Positions 7,791 to 15,247 of a stretch of DNA of 50,252 nt are shown in pieces; the first letter of the stretch is position 1, and every line of letters begins with the position of its first letter. Source of the stretch: CAYQQU01 sp964419545 (lineage in GTDB: Bacteria > Bacteroidota > Bacteroidia > Chitinophagales > Saprospiraceae); NCBI GenBank assembly GCA_964419545.1, contig CAYQQU010000043.1, positions 1 through 50,252 of the forward strand, in the 5' to 3' direction. Below the pieces are notes generated by a model, which saw nothing but the letters and a program-made list of their open reading frames with translations, had not been told where the DNA came from and searched no databases. Both the position numbers and the translations under genes were made by a program.

Positions 7791-7923
7791 TTAAATGGTG
7801 TGTAACACAAGTTCCTTGTAAAAATTTTTGCTGAGTGCTCAATTTAAAAAGTTGATTTTCAGTAATTAAAAGCGTTTCCTTTCAAGAAAGGATCAGCAAA
7901 AATTTTTGTTACACACCATTAAA
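7791..7923. mobile_element. Small MITE-like inverted-repeat element
   Basis: The terminal arms TGGTGTGTAACA (from 7796) and its complement ending at 7918 are flanked on both sides by TTAAA, as a target duplication would be. The arms continue as AAAAATTTTTGCTGA (7820-7834) and TCAGCAAAAATTTTT (7893-7907), so about 30 bp pair. The left arm is interrupted by a 13-bp palindrome ACAAGTTCCTTGT. The interior contains a further perfect palindrome TCCTTTCAAGAAAGGA (7877-7892). No coding capacity is present. An alternative reading is a complex operator of the adjacent regulator. Confidence 0.55.
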
Positions 7924-7959
7924 CGATTGCCGGCGGCGAAACAAACCAAACTTTCGAAA

Positions 7960-8009
7960 AAGTAAGTATATACTGTTGAAGTAAGTACTTAACTATACTT
8001 CGGTACTCA
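7960..8009. promoter_or_regulatory. Candidate HxlR operator with AAGTAAGTA direct repeats
   Basis: AAGTAAGTA occurs at 7960-7968 and again at 7979-7987, 19 bp (about two helical turns) apart, each inside short dyads (AGTATATACT and AAGTACTT). TACT/AGTA half-sites are the kind bound by HxlR-family dimers such as YodB, and the position just upstream of the 8053 gene fits autoregulation plus target control. Binding is inferred. Confidence 0.45.
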
Positions 8010-8052
8010 CTGTTTTTTGGGTGTGTATCATTCATTCACCAAAACCACTGCG

Positions 8053-8823
8053 ATGAACACGTCCGTAAAAGAACTGGTAGGCCACGCCGCCGGACACGCC
8101 GGCACGGCTGCGCCGAAGAAAATTTTGATGATTGCCGCCAACCCGGCGGTCTCGGAACAAACGGGCTGGCCGGTCGGCGCCTGGGCGGCCGAGCTTACGC
8201 ATCCTTACTTCGAATTTACCAAAGCCGGCTACGAGGTAACCATCGCCAGTCCTGATGGCGGCAAGGTGGAATTTGACGGATTTAGCGATCCACGCCACGA
8301 GAGTGGGTACTCGGCTTCCGACCTGATCAGCCTGGGCTTCATCCACTCTCCCAACCTGATGGCCTTGCTGGAAGACACCCCCAAGCTGAGCGATCTGGAT
8401 CCCGGGGATTACGACGCCCTTTTCCTGGTGGGCGGCCAATCGCCCATGTACACCTTCCGGGGCAACCGGGCGTTGATGGACTTTGTTGTTCGTTTCTACG
8501 AGTCCGGCAAATACACCGCTGCCGTTTGCCATTCCACCTGCTTATTGCTCGACACCCAGCTATCGAACGGCAAGCTACTGGTTGACGGCAAAACCTGGAC
8601 GGGCTTCGCCAATAGCGAGGAAAAATTTGCCGACCAGGCGGTCGGCCAGAAAATTCAACCGTTCTGGATAGAGGAAGAAGCCCGGAAACTGCCCAACACC
8701 CGCTTCCAGGTGCAGGCCGCCTTCACACCCTACGCGATCAAAGACGGCAACCTGATCACCGGGCAGCAGCAAAACTCGGGAACGGAAGCCGCTTTACTGG
8801 TCATCGAAGCGCTGGAGCAATAA
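8053..8823 (+). CDS. Hsp31/DJ-1-like class I glutamine amidotransferase-fold protein
   Basis: The 256-residue protein resembles the Hsp31-like branch of the DJ-1/PfpI superfamily. The motif GAWAAELTHPYFEF holds the conserved Glu (47), and the nucleophile elbow is AAVCHST (Cys159-His160). LVGGQSPMYTF is also typical of the branch. Members are glyoxalase III-type or chaperone/deglycase-like proteins for reactive carbonyls. The divergent HxlR regulator supports a role in electrophile stress (inference). The frame can be extended to a TTG at 8017, but the ATG at 8053 is preferred because the extension would enter the operator/promoter region. A MITE-like element lies 64 bp after the stop. Confidence 0.85.
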   Translation: MNTSVKELVGHAAGHAGTAAPKKILMIAANPAVSEQTGWPVGAWAAELTHPYFEFTKAGYEVTIASPDGGKVEFDGFSDPRHESGYSASDLISLGFIHSPNLMALLEDTPKLSDLDPGDYDALFLVGGQSPMYTFRGNRALMDFVVRFYESGKYTAAVCHSTCLLLDTQLSNGKLLVDGKTWTGFANSEEKFADQAVGQKIQPFWIEEEARKLPNTRFQVQAAFTPYAIKDGNLITGQQQNSGTEAALLVIEALEQ

Positions 8824-8886
8824 GCGAACCGGTAGATGGGTATCTTTGGTGAACAAAGCCCGCCTACAGCCTTTAGAAAAGAGAGG

Positions 8887-9298
8887 TTAGGGTTGTGTGA
8901 AGAATAAGTTATGAATAATTGGGTAGCTTATTTTGGCGCTTTACCAGCAATTCTCGGTTTGAAACATTGTTATGCTCCCGTCCCAGCGGGACGAACTATC
9001 GGTAGCCTATTTTGTACGCACTGATTGCCGTGCCGGAGGTACGGAATAGAAAAGCTGACAAAAATACAGCGTATATTCCGTACCTCCGGCACGGAAGACC
9101 ATCTTTCGAAACAATCTACCAATATCTTGCGCCTCCGGCGCTGCGCATTAAAAAATGCTTACTGCCAAACCGAGAATCGCTGGCGCTTTACAAGGCTAAA
9201 AGCGCAGGCATAGCCATCGCTACGGCGAGTATTTTTAACGAAGGATAGCGCCAAAAGAAGCAGCCAAGTGTTATAAGTTATTTTTCACACAACCCTTA
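8887..9298. mobile_element. 406-bp nested inverted-repeat (MITE/REP-like) element
   Basis: The ends are GGGTTGTGTGAA (8890-8901) and its complement (ending 9295), flanked on both sides by TTA. The terminal repeats pair imperfectly for about 50 bp, to TTTTGGCGCT. Inside, CCAGC-A/G-ATTCTCGGTTTG pairs again, and a perfect 21-bp inverted repeat (9028-9048 with 9074-9094) closes the centre. Small hairpins such as CGTCCCAGCGGGACG (8979-8993) are also present. No convincing reading frame exists. This explains the ~500-bp gap between the Hsp31-like and NADP-oxidoreductase genes. It is probably a non-autonomous transposable or palindromic repeat element. Confidence 0.65.
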
Positions 9299-9331
9299 AA
9301 AAACATTTTTTTTTACGGCAAAAATAAAACC

Positions 9332-9943
9332 ATGAAAATCGCCATCATCGGAACCGGCAATGTGGGCGGCGCACTGGCTACCGCCTGGGCCCGGGCCGGC
9401 CATACCATTTACCTGGGCGCCCGCGACCAAGCTAATTTCAAAGACCGGGAACTGCTCGCCAACCCCAACACTTCGGTCCATTCCATCGCCGAAGCAGCCG
9501 CCGGGGCGGAAGTGATCCTGGTGGCTACGCCTCCGCAGATTGCGAAAGACCTGGCCGAAATTTTCGGCGACGCCAAAGGCAAGACCATCATCGACGCCAC
9601 CAACGCCATTCGGATAAAACCCGACCCCTACCCTACTGCTTTCCATGCGTTCGAAGAGCTGACCGAAGCGGAGGTGGTGAAGTGTTTCAATACGACCGGC
9701 TTCGAAAATATGCAGGACCCCAAATACGCTGGTGAAGCGCTGGATATGTTTATGGCCGGCGACAGCATTCCGGCCAAGCAGGTGGCCGAGCAGTTGGCCC
9801 TCGACGCCGGTTTCGCCCATTGCTACAATGCCGGCAAATCCGACCGGGTGCTGCTCCTCGAACAATTTGCGCTGTTCTGGATCAACCTGGCCATTTTCCA
9901 GGGCATGGGCCGGAATATCGGCTTCAAACTGCTGAAGCGATAA
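9332..9943 (+). CDS. F420-dependent-reductase-like NADP-binding oxidoreductase
   Basis: The 203-residue Rossmann protein begins KIAIIGTGNVGGALA, a dinucleotide-binding Gly-rich loop, followed by a basic residue (LGARD) suited to NADPH. The ATPP and DATNAI segments and C-terminal LDAGF are typical of the NADP oxidoreductase coenzyme-F420-dependent (Npd/YqkD-like) family. In bacteria that lack F420, such proteins are presumed NADPH-dependent reductases, and the substrate is unknown. The gene directly follows the MITE-like element, so its promoter may lie in or next to that element. It converges with the esterase gene, with only three bases between stop codons. Confidence 0.8.
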   Translation: MKIAIIGTGNVGGALATAWARAGHTIYLGARDQANFKDRELLANPNTSVHSIAEAAAGAEVILVATPPQIAKDLAEIFGDAKGKTIIDATNAIRIKPDPYPTAFHAFEELTEAEVVKCFNTTGFENMQDPKYAGEALDMFMAGDSIPAKQVAEQLALDAGFAHCYNAGKSDRVLLLEQFALFWINLAIFQGMGRNIGFKLLKR

Positions 9944-9946
9944 GTG

Positions 9947-10678
9947 TCAAAAACGCGTTTCCAGGTAAAGCGGCAACATGCGGCGCCAGGTAGGCCAGTC
10001 GTGCGGCATATCCCTGCCCCAGACGTCGAGTTTGTGGGGAATGCCCTTGGCGTGCAGCACTGCCGAGAACCGGCGCGAAGCATCCGGATGTTCCCATTCG
10101 CCGGAGCCGGTCACAATGTGGATATGGCGGCTACGCCGGATCTGGCTCAGCAGGTGCTCGTCGTTGAGGTTGGGTAGGTATTGCATGGGCGAGTTGAAGT
10201 ACACGTCCTGATCGTGATACCCTTTGGTGTAGGCGCCCAGTTCAAAGTCGCCGCTCATGGCGATGACGCCGTCGAAGAGGTCCGGGCGACGGAAAAAAAG
10301 ATTGGCGCCGTGCAGGGCGCCCAGGGAGGCCCCACAAGTGTAGATGGGCGTTTCCTCACTTGTCATGTTCTTGATGAACGGCGCCACTTCGTTGAAGACG
10401 TATTCGTTAAATTGCTGGTGCCGGATCGATTTATCCCGGGGATGCATGCCCGGATTCAGCCAGCTCTGGCTGTTGATGCTGTTGATCGAGAAAACTTTCA
10501 CCTTTCCCGCTTCTATCGGGCCTTTGATGGCGTCGATCAGCCGGAAGCGCTCGTACTCCAGGAAGTCAGCCGCGGCGGTAGGCAGCAGCAACAGGGCGAA
10601 GCCGTAATGGCCGTATACGGCGCAGTCCATGTGCTGGTGGAGCGCCGGGCTGTGCCAGCCGTGAATTTCTCGATTCAT
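9947..10678 (-). CDS. Alpha/beta-hydrolase esterase (esterase D/PF00756 type)
   Basis: This 243-residue protein has the nucleophile elbow CGASLGA (G-x-S-x-G), preceded by the long insertion typical of putative esterases of the PF00756 group and followed by AMSGDFELG. A His near the C-terminus (DMPHDWPTWRRML) can complete the triad. There is no signal peptide, so it is likely cytoplasmic; S-formylglutathione hydrolases and enterochelin esterases are relatives, but substrate is open. The reading frame runs on to 10807, but that extension (RPKTNDQRPPPP...) comes from a non-coding inverted repeat, so the ATG at 10678 is used. Confidence 0.85.
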   Translation of the reverse strand: MNREIHGWHSPALHQHMDCAVYGHYGFALLLLPTAAADFLEYERFRLIDAIKGPIEAGKVKVFSINSINSQSWLNPGMHPRDKSIRHQQFNEYVFNEVAPFIKNMTSEETPIYTCGASLGALHGANLFFRRPDLFDGVIAMSGDFELGAYTKGYHDQDVYFNSPMQYLPNLNDEHLLSQIRRSRHIHIVTGSGEWEHPDASRRFSAVLHAKGIPHKLDVWGRDMPHDWPTWRRMLPLYLETRF

Positions 10679-10729
10679 TGTTTTTTGCTGCAAAGAAAAA
10701 CCTTTCCCGGATTTTGTCAAAGGGGGGGG

Positions 10730-10806
10730 TGGTCTTTGGTCATTAGTCTTTGGTCTTTGGTAGGTCACTGCAGAACCAAAGACTAAAGACCAATGACCAA
10801 TAACCA
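10730..10806. repeat. 32-bp TGGTCTTTGG inverted repeat
   Basis: The left arm at 10730-10761 and the right arm at 10775-10806 pair at 28 of 32 positions around a 13-base loop. Each arm is made of TTGGT/CTTTGGT words, giving a simple-sequence appearance. It lies after the stop of the GIN lipoprotein gene and before the esterase start. It could act as a hairpin terminator for the former, though no T run follows on the minus strand. Confidence 0.75.
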
Positions 10807-10810
10807 ATCA

Positions 10811-11548
10811 TCAATTCTCATCGATCAGATCGCCCGGACCGGTATCCTCCACGTCGATCACGTCGGGGAAGCCGATATAGCGGATATTGCCCGTACCGGT
10901 GATGCGGCCGAGGAGTTGTTCGGTAACGAATACCTCGGCGTCGCCGGTGCCGGTAACGGTGATGTCGGCGAATCGGGTTTCCAGCTGAAAAGCTTCGAGG
11001 TCGCCGGTGCCGGTGATGGTGGCGCGCAGCTCATCGGCGACGCCTTCCAGGCGGATATCGCCCGTGCCGGTGATGCGGGCGTCGATATCGTCGGCTTCCA
11101 GGGCCAGGTCCATATCGCCGGTGCCGGTGACGTCCAGTTCAATATCGTTGACGACGAAGAGGTTTTCGCCCCGGATATCGCCGGTGCCGGTAATTTCCAG
11201 CGCCACGATCGTCGGCATGGTGATGAAGATCTTCATATCCCCGATATCGCGTACGCAGCCGCGGAAGTCGATTTCCAGGATCCCGTCATCTACGTCCAGT
11301 TCCAGGCGGTCGATGATGTTTTCGAAGCCTTCGACCACCACTTCCTGGTTGGGGCCCTGGGTAATGAATACGTCCACCGTATTGCGGAGGCTGACCCCCT
11401 CGAAAGCCGGCAGGCCGAACTCTTCGGTGATGAAAGACCCGTCGCCTTCCGTACAGCCGGGAAATCCGTCGTCATCGTCGATGTCGATGATACAGCCGCT
11501 AAAACTCAGGGCGGCGGCCAGCGCCAAAATGCTCCATTTTAATTTCAT
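10811..11548 (-). CDS. GIN-domain (DUF2807) lipoprotein
   Basis: The 245-residue protein has a lipoprotein signal peptide with lipobox FSGC (Cys19) followed by Asp-rich residues. The remainder is a regular parallel beta-solenoid of the GIN (G-I-N) domain. ITGTGD-like turns recur about every 20 residues (ITGTGDIRGE, VTGTGDMDLA, ITGTGDIRLE, ITGTGDLEAF, VTGTGDAEVF, ITGTGNIRYI), and the approach RNTVDVFITQG is the usual N-terminal signature. It should be anchored in the outer or inner membrane facing the periplasm; function in the family is unknown. A second solenoid-rich protein is encoded nearby, in the STN gene. Confidence 0.9.
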   Translation of the reverse strand: MKLKWSILALAAALSFSGCIIDIDDDDGFPGCTEGDGSFITEEFGLPAFEGVSLRNTVDVFITQGPNQEVVVEGFENIIDRLELDVDDGILEIDFRGCVRDIGDMKIFITMPTIVALEITGTGDIRGENLFVVNDIELDVTGTGDMDLALEADDIDARITGTGDIRLEGVADELRATITGTGDLEAFQLETRFADITVTGTGDAEVFVTEQLLGRITGTGNIRYIGFPDVIDVEDTGPGDLIDEN

Positions 11549-11578
11549 GACTTAATACTCTTTTTCATTCAACTTTCC

Positions 11579-11610
11579 CCGCGGGCGCCCCTTCCGGGGC
11601 GCCTTCGCGG
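11579..11610. terminator. Strong GC-rich hairpin between the OMP and GIN genes
   Basis: CCGCGGGCGCCCC (11579-11591) pairs with GGGGCGCCTTCGCGG (11596-11610) around a TTCC loop with a two-base bulge. It lies after the OMP stop on the minus strand and may end that transcript or stabilise its 3' end. No T run is present, so the role is uncertain. Confidence 0.4.
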
Positions 11611-11701
11611 AGAAAAAACGCAGATTGTTAAAAAAGGAAAGGGTTAATAAGGTCGAGTGACCCTTTTCGGGGAAATTTCAATAAACGTTACCGTTGACTC
11701 C

Positions 11702-12292
11702 TCAGCGGCCGAACCAGCCGAAGCGCATGGTGAGGGTAGCGACGGCGCCGTTAAAATCGTCCTGCTGGTAGCCCAGGTTTTCGTTAACGCCTTCTACCCA
11801 GCGGTAGCCGATGGCGCCCGCTACGCGAAACCAGCGGAAGAGGTTGACCTCGGCGCCCAGTTCGGGGGTAAGGACGAATACCTTATCCACGTCCGAGTAT
11901 TCGTCTACGCGGTCGAATTCCACGTTGACGGCGCCCCAGCCGATGCGGGCGGTCGAATAGATATGCACGACGCTTTGGGGGCGGAAGGTGTATCCCAGCC
12001 ACAAGCCGCCATGGCCGATTTCCAGGGTCTCGATCTCTTCATCGTCGAGCAGGGCGTCGAAGTCGACGCTGCCCATACCGTAGCCACCGATAAACACATT
12101 GTCGATGACCACGCCGCCGCCGCCGCCGACGGAGGTCGTCAGGTCGTTGCCCAGCCCCCATTCGAAGATGGGGCCGCCGAAGCCGCCGACCACGCGGGCG
12201 TCGCCGAATAAAGTTTGTTGTGCGGATAAGTTCCAGGCAGCCAGTAAGGCGAGAACGATAATGCCAATACGCTTTTTCATCGGGAATTTCAT
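11702..12292 (-). CDS. Small outer-membrane beta-barrel protein
   Basis: The 196-residue protein has a Sec signal peptide (MKKRIGIIVLALLAAWNLSAQ, cut near AQ-QT). Its mature part has alternating hydrophobic strands and ends in an aromatic-containing strand (LTMRFGWF). Glycine-rich turns (VVGGFGGPIFEWG and GGGGGVVIDNVFIGGYG) and the pattern of eight or so strands suggest an 8-10-stranded OmpX/OmpW-sized barrel. No enzymatic motif is visible. The start is set at the ATG at 12290-12292, 12 nt before the internal MKKR; both are possible. The longer frame to 12355 has no support. It is separated from the STN gene by a 108-bp gap. Confidence 0.75.
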   Translation of the reverse strand: MKFPMKKRIGIIVLALLAAWNLSAQQTLFGDARVVGGFGGPIFEWGLGNDLTTSVGGGGGVVIDNVFIGGYGMGSVDFDALLDDEEIETLEIGHGGLWLGYTFRPQSVVHIYSTARIGWGAVNVEFDRVDEYSDVDKVFVLTPELGAEVNLFRWFRVAGAIGYRWVEGVNENLGYQQDDFNGAVATLTMRFGWFGR

Positions 12293-12400
12293 TTTTAATG
12301 TAGATTGCTTTGGTTCGTAAATAAGATACTCGAGCACGCGAAAACAGTTGCGCAAGCAGTGATCAGCCGCTCCGCCTCGCAGCGCGTCGAGGTTAGTTTC

Positions 12401-14041
12401 TTAGAATCGGACGCCGGCGTTGAGCCCTACCCACATTTGCGTTTGCGTTTTGCCTTTCACGCCTTCGTGCAGCGCGTAGGGCGCCAGTGTGGAGCCGATG
12501 AGCACGCCCTCCGCGTCGGTGCGTTTGGAGAGCATCAGGTTGCCCGTGGGCCCCGCAAAAAAGCTGGTGCGTTGACCGGCGCGCCAGTCAAAAGTCAGGC
12601 GCAGCTGATTGAGCTGATTGAGCGCCCGCGTCCAGCCTTCGCGTTCGTTGACGTGGAGGCTCACTACTTCCACGTTGATCAGGGTGCGCGGCCCGACGCC
12701 GATCGTCGTTCCCAGGCCGTAGCCGAGGGCCCAGCTCTTGGAAGCGTTTTGTTGGTTGAGCGCTTCGGTTTCCGACAATCGTTCTTCCCAGCGCAGGCCG
12801 AAGTGGAAAATATTGTAAAACGTGTAGGCTCCCAGTTTCAAGCCGAGATTGGCGTGCAGCGCTTCGCCGCTGCCGAGCTCTACCCGGTTATAGCCGTGGC
12901 GGATGAGGTTGAGCAGCCCGATGGGAGTACCCCGGATCGTATCCGCCACGTTGATCAGTCCGATCTGGAAACCCTCCACCCGCCTGGCGATATTAAGCAG
13001 GGGGCTGACCTGGCCCACGGATATGTCCCCGGCGCGGTTGAACAACCCGCTGATCTGGGTTTTGGTGGGGCCGTTGCTCGCATTGAACAGGCCGGCCGCC
13101 TGCACGGCGTCGGCCGCTCCGCGGGCCACGTTAAACAAAGCACTCACCTGTACGCCGTGAATATCGTCCGAGAGGTTGAACAAGCCGGCTACCTGCACCG
13201 CCTGCGTAGCGCCGCTGCGGTTGAAGAGGCCGCCCACCTGTACGCCCGTCATGGGGCCGCTGCCGATATTGAACAGGCCGCTAACCTGGGTGCCCGTAAT
13301 TTCGCCTTCCACGAAGTTGCCGAAGCCGGCGACTTGCACGCCGGTGACGTTCTGCGTGATGTGGTTGACGAAGCCGCCGATCTCCATGCCTTCCACCCCG
13401 CCGTTGGTGCCCCACAACAGGTTGAAGGAGAAGTTATTGGTCATCTCGTCGCTGCGTTCGGCGTTGGTGCCGATATAGGGCAGCAGCGATACCTGGGCCA
13501 GGCGCCGGTACGTTTCGAGTTTTTTGCCGGCCGCTACTTCCGCTTCGGTGGGCAGCCGGAATTTCTCCAGGTCCCATTCCCTTACGAAGCTGCCGCCGGA
13601 TTGTACGTGCAACTCAGGGCGCCCGATCGGTTCCAAGGGTGGGCCGAAGGTAATTCGCGTATCCCGGGGGCGCGGTTCGATCAGCGGCGCCGGCTCTACA
13701 GGCGTCGGTCGCTGTCCGATACCCGGCGGTTGCTTCTTCGGATCCGCTTTGAGGACGATATTGCCGCTGACGTCGACGTAGACGATGGGCGTGTTTGCGA
13801 ATAACTGGTCAAGCGCCTCGCGCAGCTCGATCTCCTCGCCGTCTACGCTGGCCCGTTCGTGAACAGGCACAAAATCACTGCTGTAGATAAACCGAACGGC
13901 GTACTTCCGGCTGATGTCGATCAGGATCAGGTCGATCGGTTCGTTGTCATAGTGCAGGGAAACCTGCCGGCTCAGCGATTGCGCACTTAGCGTCGCCAGC
14001 CCCGTAAAAAGCAGCAATAACAACCAACCGGCTTTTTTCAT
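12401..14041 (-). CDS. STN-domain outer-membrane protein with GLFN surface repeats
   Basis: The 546-residue protein has a signal peptide (MKKAGWLLLLLFTGLATLSAQ) and an STN (secretin/TonB short N-terminal) domain at about 22-98 (ISRKYAVRFIYSSDFVPV ... GNIVLKAD). A proline-rich linker follows, and then about ten 14-16-residue repeats of the type G-x-Q-V-x-G-L-F-N (residues ~235-400, for example GVQVGGLFN and AVQVAGLFN). The repeats resemble LA_2272-family surface repeats. The C-terminal region has strand-like alternation and ends in GVRF, as outer-membrane barrels do. The start ATG at 14041 has an AGGTGA ribosome-binding site 4-6 bases upstream. The gene follows sigma and FecR genes, whose usual third partner is a TonB-dependent receptor; here the STN domain is joined to repeats instead. 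Confidence 0.75.
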   Translation of the reverse strand: MKKAGWLLLLLFTGLATLSAQSLSRQVSLHYDNEPIDLILIDISRKYAVRFIYSSDFVPVHERASVDGEEIELREALDQLFANTPIVYVDVSGNIVLKADPKKQPPGIGQRPTPVEPAPLIEPRPRDTRITFGPPLEPIGRPELHVQSGGSFVREWDLEKFRLPTEAEVAAGKKLETYRRLAQVSLLPYIGTNAERSDEMTNNFSFNLLWGTNGGVEGMEIGGFVNHITQNVTGVQVAGFGNFVEGEITGTQVSGLFNIGSGPMTGVQVGGLFNRSGATQAVQVAGLFNLSDDIHGVQVSALFNVARGAADAVQAAGLFNASNGPTKTQISGLFNRAGDISVGQVSPLLNIARRVEGFQIGLINVADTIRGTPIGLLNLIRHGYNRVELGSGEALHANLGLKLGAYTFYNIFHFGLRWEERLSETEALNQQNASKSWALGYGLGTTIGVGPRTLINVEVVSLHVNEREGWTRALNQLNQLRLTFDWRAGQRTSFFAGPTGNLMLSKRTDAEGVLIGSTLAPYALHEGVKGKTQTQMWVGLNAGVRF

Positions 14042-14096
14042 TTCACCTAGTTTGTAACAATCAATCTCTCTTATTATCAACAAATTAGCAATGACA

Positions 14097-15110
14097 TTAA
14101 TCACTCGACGGGCGGCAGCCGGCGCCTGAGATGCGATAGGCCTCGTCCGTTTTTTCAATGGTCAGGTTCATGGCGATCTCCATGGTCATCAGTACGTCCT
14201 CCAGTTGGGGATCGTCGTAAGGCCCGCTGAAGCGACAATGGCGAATGGCTTCGTTCTCCAGTTCGAACTGCACGTCGAAGTAACGCTCCAGTACCCGCAG
14301 CACTTCCGACAACGGCGTATCGTTGAAGGAAAGCCGCTGTTCGCGCCAGGCCGTAGCGTTGGAAAGCTGTTCGGCCGGCGCCACCGTCTTTTCCTTTTTG
14401 TCGTAAACCCCCGACATGCCAGGCGTAAGCAGCAGGGGCTCTGCTTTCTTCTTTTGCGGCGTCAGGGCTACTTTGCCCGTTTTTACGGTGACTTCTATGC
14501 GCGATTCGGCCGGATAGGCCCGCACGTTGAAGCTGGTGCCGAGTACTTCGGCCCTGGCCGGCCCGCTGCGCACCACGAAGGGGTTGCCGTCCCGGTGCGC
14601 CACTTCAAAAAAAGCTTCCCCGTCGAGTTCGACTACCCGGGCAGCGAAAGCCTCGGGATATTGCAAGGTGGAGTTTTCGTTCAGCCACACTTCGCTACCG
14701 TCGGGCAGTTCCACGCTGGTGGTTTCGTCGGGGCCGGTCGCGACGATCGCCATCGGCGCCTCCGCCGGTCCTTCCCACCAGAAATAACCGGCCAGCAGGG
14801 CCAGCAAGACGGCCGCCGCGATCCGCAGGAAGGGGCGCCGCCAAAGGCTGACGACTCGGCCGTCCCTGGAAGGCGGCTCCGCTGTTTCGTCCGACAATCG
14901 CGCTTCGATATTGGCCCAGGCCGCCTCTTTGTCGGCCGCGAAGGGTTCGTCATAATTACCGGAAACCGCCCACAGCTGGATCAGTTCCTCGAAGTACGCC
15001 CGGTTGTCAGCGCTCTTCGCCACCCATTCCATCAATGCGGCTTTTTCGGAGGGCGACAGTCCGCCCGCCAGATACTTACCGATCCATTCCAGCACCTTTG
15101 ACTCATTCAT
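14097..15110 (-). CDS. FecR-family anti-sigma factor
   Basis: The 337-residue protein has the canonical Bacteroidota FecR layout. A cytoplasmic N-terminal anti-sigma helix bundle (about 1-90, containing LSPSEKAALMEWVAKSADNRAYFEEL) is followed by one membrane segment (94-111), a periplasmic FecR domain (about 120-225, with VELPDGSEVWLNENSTLQYP and GEAFFEV and LGTSFNVRAYP), and a C-terminal DUF4974/STN-like domain (about 268-330, with LSEVLRVLERYFDVQFEL). The last domain has the same fold as the STN domain of the downstream outer-membrane protein. Family knowledge says the membrane protein passes the surface signal to the ECF factor. The gene lies 137 bp downstream of the sigma gene and 55 bp before the STN gene. 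Confidence 0.93.
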   Translation of the reverse strand: MNESKVLEWIGKYLAGGLSPSEKAALMEWVAKSADNRAYFEELIQLWAVSGNYDEPFAADKEAAWANIEARLSDETAEPPSRDGRVVSLWRRPFLRIAAAVLLALLAGYFWWEGPAEAPMAIVATGPDETTSVELPDGSEVWLNENSTLQYPEAFAARVVELDGEAFFEVAHRDGNPFVVRSGPARAEVLGTSFNVRAYPAESRIEVTVKTGKVALTPQKKKAEPLLLTPGMSGVYDKKEKTVAPAEQLSNATAWREQRLSFNDTPLSEVLRVLERYFDVQFELENEAIRHCRFSGPYDDPQLEDVLMTMEIAMNLTIEKTDEAYRISGAGCRPSSD

Positions 15111-15247
15111 TGTTCATCCGTTTCCGCTTATAGGATGACGCATCCCCGGTTTACCCCCTATCGGGGCGGGATTTTTTTTTGCATTCCACTTTTGGAAAAA
15201 ACAGAGAAAGGAACACGGCAGGTCTTGCCGCAAAGCGCCCCGTCCGA

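Noticed and set aside
15130..15180. Hairpin and T run between sigma and FecR genes
   Set aside because: CCCCG/CGGGG followed by nine T points rightward, where no gene precedes; both neighbours run leftward, so it is not a terminator for them.
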